The translations under genes were made by a program, and so were the position numbers. DNA of 29,213 nucleotides, taken from contig NZ_JAOYTH010000028.1 in NCBI RefSeq assembly GCF_025847205.1, positions 1-29,213 on the forward strand. The letters are read 5' to 3'. The notes below the pieces were generated by a model. That model made no database searches and was not told the DNA's origin. It was given only the letters and a program-made list of their open reading frames with translations. This DNA is from Pararhizobium sp. YC-54 (GTDB taxonomy: Bacteria; Pseudomonadota; Alphaproteobacteria; Rhizobiales; Rhizobiaceae). This document shows positions 23,489 through 29,213 of the stretch, one piece after another. How positions within the stretch are numbered: the first letter of the stretch is position 1; every line of letters starts with the position of its first letter.

Positions 23489-23550
23489 TTGCGCTGCTTC
23501 ATACAGATTTTCGCAGCCGGCGCAAGGGCCGGATGCGAAACTCTTAAGAA

Positions 23551-23787
23551 TTAGGCCTGAACGGAAACAACCGTCCAGGTCTTGTCCTTGGAAATCGGCG
23601 CGCATTCCTCGATGGAAACCTGGTCGCCGACCTTGTACTGGTTGTTCTCGTCATGCGCCTTGTACTTCTTGGACCGGCGAACGGTCTTCTGGAAGATCGG
23701 GTGTGCGAAACGACGCTCGACGCGGACCACGACGGTCTTATCGTTCTTGTCGCTGACGACTGTGCCCTGCAGAATGCGTTTTGGCAT
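23551..23787 (-). CDS. rpsQ: 30S ribosomal protein S17
   Basis: The 78-aa protein starts [47 protein letters not shown], the OB-fold of S17. It has the conserved DKTVVV and HPxxxK segments and ends in [19 protein letters not shown] precedes the ATG. It is the last gene of the S10 segment, followed by the terminator-bearing gap before rplN. Confidence 0.98.
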   Translation of the reverse strand: MPKRILQGTVVSDKNDKTVVVRVERRFAHPIFQKTVRRSKKYKAHDENNQYKVGDQVSIEECAPISKDKTWTVVSVQA

Positions 23788-23799
23788 ATTCTTAGATCC

Positions 23800-24000
23800 T
23801 TAAGCCTTGGCTTCTGCCGCCTTCTGGCGGGCAATGGTTTTGACGCGCGCAATGTCCTTGCGGACTTCATTGATGCGCGACGACTTTTCGAGCTGGCCTG
23901 TGGCCTTCTGGAAGCGCAGATTGAACTGCTCTTTCTTCAGCTTGGCAAGCTCTTCGTTGAGCTGATCGGCGCTGAGCGCGCGGACGGTATCGGCTTTCAT
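23800..24000 (-). CDS. rpmC: 50S ribosomal protein L29
   Basis: The 66-aa protein is two antiparallel helices: [56 protein letters not shown]. The LRFQxATGQL core is the L29 signature. It lies at the exit tunnel and helps dock trigger factor and SRP. AAGGAG is eight bases upstream. Gaps to both neighbours are 12 bp. Confidence 0.98.
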   Translation of the reverse strand: MKADTVRALSADQLNEELAKLKKEQFNLRFQKATGQLEKSSRINEVRKDIARVKTIARQKAAEAKA

Positions 24001-24012
24001 GGGCTTTACTCC

Positions 24013-24426
24013 TTACTCTGCAATGCGCTGAACGAAGCGCGTCTTGACAGAGAGTTTCGCAGCACCAAGGCGAAGCGCCTCACGGGCGAGTTCTTCGCTG
24101 ACGCCGTCGATTTCGAACATCATTCGGCCGGGCTTGACCTTGCAAGCCCAATATTCGACCGAACCCTTACCTTTACCCATGCGGACTTCGGTCGGCTTTG
24201 CCGTGACCGGTACGTCTGGGAATACGCGGATCCATACGCGGCCGGCACGTTTCATGTGACGGGTGATCGCGCGGCGGGCCGCTTCGATCTCGCGTGCGTT
24301 TACGCGGTTCGGCTCCTGAGACTTCAGGCCGAATTCACCGAAAGCAAGGTCGGAACCGCCCTTGGCAACGCCCTTGATGCGTCCCTTGAACTGCTTGCGG
24401 TACTTAGTGCGCTTTGGCTGCAACAT
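24013..24426 (-). CDS. rplP: 50S ribosomal protein L16
   Basis: The 137-aa protein starts [24 protein letters not shown] and contains [44 protein letters not shown], the L16 signature. L16 helps position tRNA at the A and P sites. GGAG precedes the ATG across an A-run. The arginine of RMGKGKG, a hydroxylation target in some bacteria, is present. Confidence 0.98.
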   Translation of the reverse strand: MLQPKRTKYRKQFKGRIKGVAKGGSDLAFGEFGLKSQEPNRVNAREIEAARRAITRHMKRAGRVWIRVFPDVPVTAKPTEVRMGKGKGSVEYWACKVKPGRMMFEIDGVSEELAREALRLGAAKLSVKTRFVQRIAE

Positions 24427-24464
24427 TTTTTTAATTCTCCGATATTAGCTGCCAGGAACGACTG

Positions 24465-25178
24465 TTACGCGTTTTCGCGACGACGGCTGTTGCTGCTGGG
24501 GCCCTGGGCATCTGCCTCGGACGAACGACGCTCGGAAGCCATCGGATCGTGTTCGAGGATTTCGCCCTTGAAGATCCAGACCTTGATGCCGCAGATACCG
24601 AAAGCGGTCTTGGCTTCAGCCACACCGTAGTCGATGTCAGCGCGAAGCGTGTGCAACGGCACGCGGCCTTCACGGTACCATTCGGTACGGGCGATTTCAG
24701 CACCGCCGAGACGGCCGCCGCAGGTGATCTTGATGCCTTCGGCGCCAAGACGCATTGCGGACTGAACAGCGCGCTTCATCGCACGGCGGAAAGCCACGCG
24801 GCGCTCGAGCTGCTGAGCGATCGACTGGGCAACGAGCGTTGCGTCGACTTCCGGCTTGCGCACTTCAACGATGTTGAGGTGCGTTTCCGACTTGGTCATC
24901 TCGCCGATCTTCTTGCGCAGCTTTTCAATGTCTGCGCCCTTCTTGCCGATGATCAGGCCCGGGCGTGCCGAGTGGATCGTGACGCGGCACTTCTTGTGCG
25001 GACGCTCGATGACCACCTTGGCGATACCGGCCTGCTTCAGCTCTTCCATGACGTAGGCACGGATCTTCAGGTCTTCGTGAAGAAGCTGACCGTATTCTGC
25101 GTTGTCCGCGAACCAGCGGCTATCCCAGGTACGGTTGATGCCGAGGCGGAAGCCGACTGGATTGATCTTCTGACCCAT
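24465..25178 (-). CDS. rpsC: 30S ribosomal protein S3
   Basis: The 237-aa protein starts [25 protein letters not shown]. The KH domain carries the GxxG loop in [19 protein letters not shown], and the C-terminal domain has [39 protein letters not shown]3 forms part of the mRNA entry helicase. The C-terminal tail is charged and variable. The start overlaps the rplV stop by one base, after GGGAGG. Confidence 0.98.
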   Translation of the reverse strand: MGQKINPVGFRLGINRTWDSRWFADNAEYGQLLHEDLKIRAYVMEELKQAGIAKVVIERPHKKCRVTIHSARPGLIIGKKGADIEKLRKKIGEMTKSETHLNIVEVRKPEVDATLVAQSIAQQLERRVAFRRAMKRAVQSAMRLGAEGIKITCGGRLGGAEIARTEWYREGRVPLHTLRADIDYGVAEAKTAFGICGIKVWIFKGEILEHDPMASERRSSEADAQGPSSNSRRRENA

Positions 25179-25567
25179 TATGCGGCCTCCCCTTTAGCTT
25201 CGACTTCGCGAACAACGATCGTCAGATGCGCGAAAGGCTTTTCGATACGCGATGCACGGCCACGGCCACGAGCGTGGAAACGCTTCATGACGATGGACTT
25301 GCCAACGTATGCTTCGGCAACGATCAGGCTGTCGACGTCGAGATCGTGGTTGTTCTCTGCGTTTGCGATCGCAGATTCCAGCGTCTTCTTGACAGTGTCC
25401 GAGATCCGCTTGCGCGAAAACTCGAGTTCGGCCAGAGCCCGGTCGACCTTCTTGCCGCGGATCATCGCAGCTACCAGGTTGAGCTTCTGGGGGCTGACGC
25501 GGATCGTGCGCGCGATTGCCTGCGCCTCGTTATCCTTCAGCCGGCGTTCGGCTTTTGCCTTGCCCAT
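25178..25567 (-). CDS. rplV: 50S ribosomal protein L22
   Basis: The 129-aa protein contains [55 protein letters not shown] and the beta-hairpin region [32 protein letters not shown]. That hairpin lines the exit tunnel at the macrolide-binding constriction. GAGGAAG precedes the ATG. It is coupled to rpsC by a one-base overlap and to rpsS by a 2-bp gap. Confidence 0.98.
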   Translation of the reverse strand: MGKAKAERRLKDNEAQAIARTIRVSPQKLNLVAAMIRGKKVDRALAELEFSRKRISDTVKKTLESAIANAENNHDLDVDSLIVAEAYVGKSIVMKRFHARGRGRASRIEKPFAHLTIVVREVEAKGEAA

Positions 25568-25569
25568 AA

Positions 25570-25848
25570 TTACTTCCTCTTTGCCTTCTTGTCCGCACCG
25601 TGACCGTAATAGGTCCGGGTCGGAGAGAATTCACCGAACTTGTGACCGATCATGTCTTCGTTGACACTGACCGGAACATGCTTGCTGCCATTGTAGACGC
25701 CGAACGTGAGACCGACGAACTGCGGCAGGATGGTGGAGCGACGGCTCCACATCTTGATCACTTCGTTACGACCGCCTTCACGAACCTTCTCAGCCTTCTT
25801 GAGAAGATAGCCGTCAACAAACGGACCTTTCCATACTGAACGAGTCAT
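25570..25848 (-). CDS. rpsS: 30S ribosomal protein S19
   Basis: The 92-aa protein starts [22 protein letters not shown] and has [54 protein letters not shown], the S19 signature. It pairs with S13 in the 30S head. AGAGGAAG precedes the ATG. Length equals E. coli S19. Confidence 0.98.
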   Translation of the reverse strand: MTRSVWKGPFVDGYLLKKAEKVREGGRNEVIKMWSRRSTILPQFVGLTFGVYNGSKHVPVSVNEDMIGHKFGEFSPTRTYYGHGADKKAKRK

Positions 25849-25863
25849 TGGAGACTTCCTCTC

Positions 25864-26700
25864 TTACTTCTTACGCTGATGACGCGAGCGCATGATGAAC
25901 TTGTCGGTCGACTTGTTCGAGCGCGTACGCTTGCCCTTGGTGGGCTTACCCCAAGGCGAAACCGGATGACGGCCACCCGAGGTGCGGCCTTCACCACCGC
26001 CGTGCGGATGGTCAACAGGGTTCATGACGACGCCGCGAACGTGCGGACGCTTGCCACGCCAAACCGAACGACCGGCCTTGCCGTCGTTGATGTTGCCGTG
26101 ATCGGGGTTGGAGACTGCACCGACCGTTGCAAGGCAGGAGCCGTGCACCAGGCGCTGTTCGCCAGACGACAGGCGAAGGATCGCCATGCCTTGGTCGCGA
26201 CCAACCAGCTGAACGTAGGCGCCAGCAGAGCGAGCGATCTGACCGCCCTTGCCCGGCTTCATCTCGACGTTGTGAACGATCGAACCAACCGGCATGTACT
26301 GAAGCGGCATGGTGTTGCCCGGCTTCACGTCAACCTGCTTTTCGGAAGCGATCACCTTGTCGCCGGCAGCGAGGCGCTGCGGAGCGATGATGTATGCCTG
26401 TTCGCCGTCCGCATAGTTGATCAGCGCGATGAACGCCGTGCGGTTCGGGTCGTATTCGAGACGTGCAACCGTGCCTTCAACGTCGAACTTGCGACGCTTG
26501 AAGTCGATCAGACGGTAAGTACGCTTGTGACCACCGCCCTGGAAACGCACGGTGATGCGGCCAGTGTTGTTACGGCCGCCCTTGGAGGACAGACCTTCGG
26601 TCAGCGACTTGACCGGCTTGCCCTTGTGCAGGCCGGACCGGTCGACGATGACCAGCTGACGCTGGCTCGGGGTGGTCGGATTGAAACTTTTCAATGCCAT
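25864..26700 (-). CDS. rplB: 50S ribosomal protein L2
   Basis: The 278-aa protein has the two L2 RNA-binding domains and the C-terminal motif [29 protein letters not shown]. The histidine of HPHGGG corresponds to the residue near the peptidyl transferase centre (E. coli His229). Basic tail [24 protein letters not shown] precedes the ATG. Length is close to the usual 273-278. Confidence 0.98.
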   Translation of the reverse strand: MALKSFNPTTPSQRQLVIVDRSGLHKGKPVKSLTEGLSSKGGRNNTGRITVRFQGGGHKRTYRLIDFKRRKFDVEGTVARLEYDPNRTAFIALINYADGEQAYIIAPQRLAAGDKVIASEKQVDVKPGNTMPLQYMPVGSIVHNVEMKPGKGGQIARSAGAYVQLVGRDQGMAILRLSSGEQRLVHGSCLATVGAVSNPDHGNINDGKAGRSVWRGKRPHVRGVVMNPVDHPHGGGEGRTSGGRHPVSPWGKPTKGKRTRSNKSTDKFIMRSRHQRKK

Positions 26701-26711
26701 TGTTCTATTCC

Positions 26712-27005
26712 TCAGAGTCCGGTGGAGACGTCGATGGTCTGACCGTCAGCGAGCGTGACGATAGCCTTCTTGACGTCCTTCTGCCGGCCAGCGAAGCCGC
26801 GGAAGCGCTTCAGCTTGCCCTTGCGGACCAGCGTGTTCACAGCCGTAACCTTGACGCCGAACAGCGCTTCGATCGCAGCCTTGATTTCAGGCTTCGACGC
26901 ACCCTTGGCGACGTTGAAGATGATCTGGTTCTGTTCAGAAACCAGCGTCGACTTTTCGGTGATCGACGGAGCGAGGATCACATCATAGTGGCGAAGGTCA
27001 GTCAT
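26712..27005 (-). CDS. rplW: 50S ribosomal protein L23
   Basis: The 97-aa protein starts [53 protein letters not shown], the L23 fold, then [21 protein letters not shown]23 sits at the tunnel exit and binds trigger factor and SRP. Its start overlaps the rplD stop (ATGA) with GAGGAG inside the rplD end. Confidence 0.98.
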   Translation of the reverse strand: MTDLRHYDVILAPSITEKSTLVSEQNQIIFNVAKGASKPEIKAAIEALFGVKVTAVNTLVRKGKLKRFRGFAGRQKDVKKAIVTLADGQTIDVSTGL

Positions 27006-27622
27006 TTGAACCGCTCCTCAAGAGCTTCAACTGCTGCTTTGGACAGGACGAGCTTGCCGCGGCGCAGAATGTCATAAACGTTGATGCCCTGCACCGGCAG
27101 AACGTCCACATTCGGGATGTTCTGAGCTGCGAGCTTGAAATTGCTGTCGAGTTCGGCGCCGCCGATGAACAACACGTTGGTCAGGCCGAGCGTTGCGAAT
27201 GCGCCGGTCAGCACCTTCGTCTTGGCTTCAGCAGCAACCAGGCTGTCAACGATGATCAGCTCTTCGGCACGCAGCTTAGCGGACAGCGCATGGCGCAGGC
27301 CGAGAGCACGAACCTTCTTGGGCAGGTCATGGGCGTGGCTGCGAACAACCGGGCCGTGAGCCTTACCACCGCCGCGGAACTGCGGAGCACGAGCCGAATG
27401 GTGACGAGCGCGGCCCGTACCCTTCTGCTTGAACATCTTGGCGCCGGTGCGCGCTACTTCTGCGCGGCCCTTGGCCTTGTGCGTACCCTGCTGCTTCTTG
27501 GCGAGCTGCCAGCGAACGACGCGGGCAATGATATCTTCGCGCGGCTCGAGGCCGAAAATCGCGTCGGACAGGGAAACCTTACCGGCCTCTTTGCCCTCGA
27601 GTGTGGTGACGTTGAGATCCAT
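27002..27622 (-). CDS. rplD: 50S ribosomal protein L4
   Basis: The 206-aa protein starts [24 protein letters not shown] and carries the extended loop [30 protein letters not shown] that reaches the exit tunnel. L4 represses the S10 operon in E. coli through the rpsJ leader; whether it does here is unknown. AAGGGGG lies eight bases before the ATG. Confidence 0.98.
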   Translation of the reverse strand: MDLNVTTLEGKEAGKVSLSDAIFGLEPREDIIARVVRWQLAKKQQGTHKAKGRAEVARTGAKMFKQKGTGRARHHSARAPQFRGGGKAHGPVVRSHAHDLPKKVRALGLRHALSAKLRAEELIIVDSLVAAEAKTKVLTGAFATLGLTNVLFIGGAELDSNFKLAAQNIPNVDVLPVQGINVYDILRRGKLVLSKAAVEALEERFK

Positions 27623-27634
27623 GATCTGGCCCCC

Positions 27635-28315
27635 TTACTTGGCTGCGCGCACAGCGGCAGGACGCGGAGCGTCAGCCGGAGTGCCGGACTTGATGGCGTC
27701 GCGAACGACGATCCATGCGCCCTTGGAGCCGGGTACGGCGCCCTTGACGAGGATCAGACCGCGGTCTTCATCGGTGGAGACCACTTCCAGGTTCTGGGTG
27801 GTGATGCGTGTCTGACCCATGTGACCAGCCATGCGCTTGCCCTTCCAGACGCGGCCCGGATCCTGGTTGGAACCAGTCGAACCATGCGAACGGTGCGATA
27901 CGGACACGCCGTGCGTTGCACGCAGACCGCCGAAGTTGTGGCGCTTCATAGCACCAGCAAAACCCTTACCGGCAGATGTACCGGTCACGTCGACCAGCTG
28001 GCCGGCGACGAAATGGTTTGCAGTGAGCTCGGCGCCGACATCGATCAGATTGTCCGACGAAACGCGGAACTCAACGACCTTGGCCTTCGGCTCTACGTTG
28101 GCGGCAGCGAACTGACCACGCAACGGCTTGCTCGTGTTCTTGACCTTGGACTGGCCTGCACCGAGCTGAACTGCGGTGTAGCCATTCTTATCTTCTGTGC
28201 GATGGGCTACCACTTGGCAGTTTTCCATCCGCAATACTGTAACTGGGATATGCTCACCAGCGTCGTTATAGACGCGGGTCATCCCAATTTTCTGTGCAAT
28301 CACACCTGAACGCAT
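27635..28315 (-). CDS. rplC: 50S ribosomal protein L3
   Basis: The 226-aa protein starts [35 protein letters not shown] and contains the L3 core [33 protein letters not shown], including the Gln of SNQDPG that is methylated in E. coli. A C-terminal extension rich in Ala and Pro ([16 protein letters not shown]) is typical of alphaproteobacteria. AGAGGAA precedes the ATG. A 154-bp gap to rpsJ holds only small hairpins (CCGAT/ATCGG). Confidence 0.98.
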   Translation of the reverse strand: MRSGVIAQKIGMTRVYNDAGEHIPVTVLRMENCQVVAHRTEDKNGYTAVQLGAGQSKVKNTSKPLRGQFAAANVEPKAKVVEFRVSSDNLIDVGAELTANHFVAGQLVDVTGTSAGKGFAGAMKRHNFGGLRATHGVSVSHRSHGSTGSNQDPGRVWKGKRMAGHMGQTRITTQNLEVVSTDEDRGLILVKGAVPGSKGAWIVVRDAIKSGTPADAPRPAAVRAAK

Positions 28316-28469
28316 TGGTTCATTCCTCTTAAGAGTTAGCGACGGAGCAAACCCCGTTGCATCTCTGGTTTAAGGTTTCCCTCAGATCACCCGATCGTAA
28401 AATCGGAAGGTTTGGGGGTCGCCCGTTTTTGGAAGCCGTTGGACCGAAATCCACGTACCTTCCTTGTTT

Positions 28470-28778
28470 TTAAAGCTTGATTTCTACGTCTACGCCGGCA
28501 GCGAGATCGAGCTTCATCAGCGCGTCAACGGTCTGCGGTGTCGGATCGACGATGTCGAGGAGACGCTTGTGGGTGCGCATCTCGAACTGTTCACGGCTCT
28601 TCTTGTCCACGTGGGGCGAGCGGTTGACCGTAAACTTTTCGATCCGCGTAGGAAGCGGCACCGGACCACGAACCGAAGCGCCTGTGCGCTTGGCCGTCGA
28701 AACGATTTCCCGCGTGGAGGCATCAAGAATCCGGTGATCAAACGCCTTGAGGCGGATACGGATATTCTGGCCGTTCAT
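28470..28778 (-). CDS. rpsJ: 30S ribosomal protein S10 / NusE
   Basis: The 102-aa protein starts [34 protein letters not shown] and contains [37 protein letters not shown], the S10 signature. Besides its ribosomal role, S10 is NusE, which binds boxA RNA together with NusB in transcription antitermination. AAGGAT lies seven bases before the ATG. Its own leader carries a tandem boxA-like motif. It opens the S10 segment, directly after tuf. Confidence 0.98.
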
Positions 28779-28851
28779 TCGAGTTATCCTTGTTGTTGTT
28801 AGCGAACGCCCAAATGAGGCAGTTCGTTAGTCGTTTCCGGGTGCTGATGCT

Positions 28852-28870
28852 TCAAAGAGCACAAAGAGCA
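28852..28870 (-). promoter_or_regulatory. Tandem boxA-like element in the rpsJ leader
   Basis: On the - strand the leader reads TGCTCTTTGTGCTCTTTGA (28870-28852), two adjacent copies of TGCTCTTTG. The first eight bases of each match the rRNA-operon boxA (UGCUCUUUAACA) exactly. It lies about 75-90 bases before the rpsJ start and after a small AGAGC/GCTCT hairpin. boxA is bound by NusB-NusE; NusE is the product of the first gene of this operon. Function here is inferred. Confidence 0.6.
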
Positions 28871-28947
28871 AATCGCTCTCTGTCCGATTCTGCAATTCGA
28901 CCCGCCACATATACGGAATCGGCGTCCGACACAATGACCGAACGCCC

Positions 28948-28975
28948 ACGCAAGCACGTTTTTTCGCACTTGCGT
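28948..28975 (-). promoter_or_regulatory. Hairpin in the tuf-rpsJ intergenic region
   Basis: On the - strand ACGCAAGTGCG and CGTGCTTGCGT pair over 11 positions, two of them G-U, around an AAAAAA loop. The + strand would have two A-C mismatches, so the structure is specific to - strand RNA, meaning the rpsJ leader or tuf trailer. Confidence 0.5.
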
Positions 28976-29029
28976 CATTTCGAGAGGCATACGCGATAAA
29001 GCGCATGCTTCGACCAACAAAATGATCGA

Positions 29030-29058
29030 GGAAGCGGCGCCTATGACGCGCCGCTTCC
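29030..29058 (-). terminator. Hairpin terminator after tuf
   Basis: GGAAGCGGCGC (29030-29040) and GCGCCGCTTCC (29048-29058) are perfect 11-bp inverted repeats with a 7-base loop, 17 bp after the tuf stop. The U-run that follows on the - strand is weak (TCGATCATTTTG), so termination may be partial and allow some read-through into rpsJ. Confidence 0.75.
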
Positions 29059-29075
29059 CAACCGAGTAAAATTAA

Positions 29076-29213
29076 TTACTCGACAATCGAGGCGACGATG
29101 CCGGCGCCGACGGTGCGGCCGCCTTCGCGGATAGCGAAGCGCAGCTTTTCTTCCATCGCGATCGGAACGATCAGCTCGACGGCAACGGTGACGTTGTCGC
29201 CAGGCATAACCAT
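29076..29213 (-). CDS. tuf: Elongation factor Tu, C-terminal end
   Basis: The last 45 residues of EF-Tu are visible, reading [43 protein letters not shown] with a TAA stop; the gene continues past the right edge. This is domain 3, which binds the aminoacyl-tRNA T-stem and EF-Ts. Its position immediately before rpsJ is the standard str-S10 junction. Many alphaproteobacteria have two tuf copies; this is the one next to the S10 segment. Confidence 0.98.
   Translation of the reverse strand: MVMPGDNVTVAVELIVPIAMEEKLRFAIREGGRTVGAGIVASIVE

Overview
This window looks like chromosomal DNA of an alphaproteobacterium of the order Rhizobiales, most likely Rhizobiaceae. The reasons are the GC-rich codon use, the rhizobial-type ribosomal proteins, an ATP12-family F1 assembly chaperone, a DUF1345 membrane protein, a zinc-free 101-aa S14 and a short-LID adenylate kinase next to secY. 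The genus is inferred only.

Left part (1-7040, mostly + strand): the 3' end of class III alcohol dehydrogenase (frmA) and the S-formylglutathione hydrolase gene (fghA) form a glutathione-dependent formaldehyde oxidation pair. They are separated by two unrecognised small genes, a UPF0178 (YaiI) protein and a DUF1345 membrane protein. After a terminator come a DUF1883 gene (- strand), the fluoride channel crcB, and a tightly overlapping run of rluC-type pseudouridine synthase, HAD phosphatase and ATP12 chaperone, ended by a perfect 10-bp terminator.

Middle (7060-10419, - strand): gdx (sugE), rarA and a DegP/HtrA protease. The gdx leader has a promoter-like sequence, two hairpins with ACGG tetraloops and a Shine-Dalgarno (SD) sequence that can be occluded. 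This matches a guanidine-II (mini-ykkC) riboswitch and identifies the transporter as a guanidinium exporter.

Accessory island (10446-13719, + strand): a compact polymorphic toxin/immunity array between degP and rplQ. Two toxin genes share a 267-bp near-identical direct repeat covering the 5' flank and the first 46 codons, then diverge completely. One has an unrecognised C-terminal domain with its own small immunity-like gene. The other has an RNase A-like (CdiA-CT type) domain. Around them are three paralogous immunity-like genes, one probably frameshifted and one fused to a second domain that is repeated in the next gene.

Right part (13851-29213, - strand): the tuf-S10-spc-alpha ribosomal superoperon read right to left: tuf (3' end), rpsJ, rplC, rplD, rplW, rplB, rpsS, rplV, rpsC, rplP, rpmC, rpsQ | rplN, rplX, rplE, rpsN, rpsH, rplF, rplR | rpsE, rpmD, rplO | secY, adk, rpsM | rpsK, rpoA, rplQ. 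The bars mark intergenic hairpins followed by U-runs that look like intrinsic terminators or attenuators. The rpsJ leader carries a tandem boxA-like motif (TGCTCTTTG twice), the binding site of NusB and NusE (NusE is S10, the rpsJ product). This suggests antitermination or autoregulation that lets polymerase pass the internal hairpins. rpmJ is absent from its usual place after secY.
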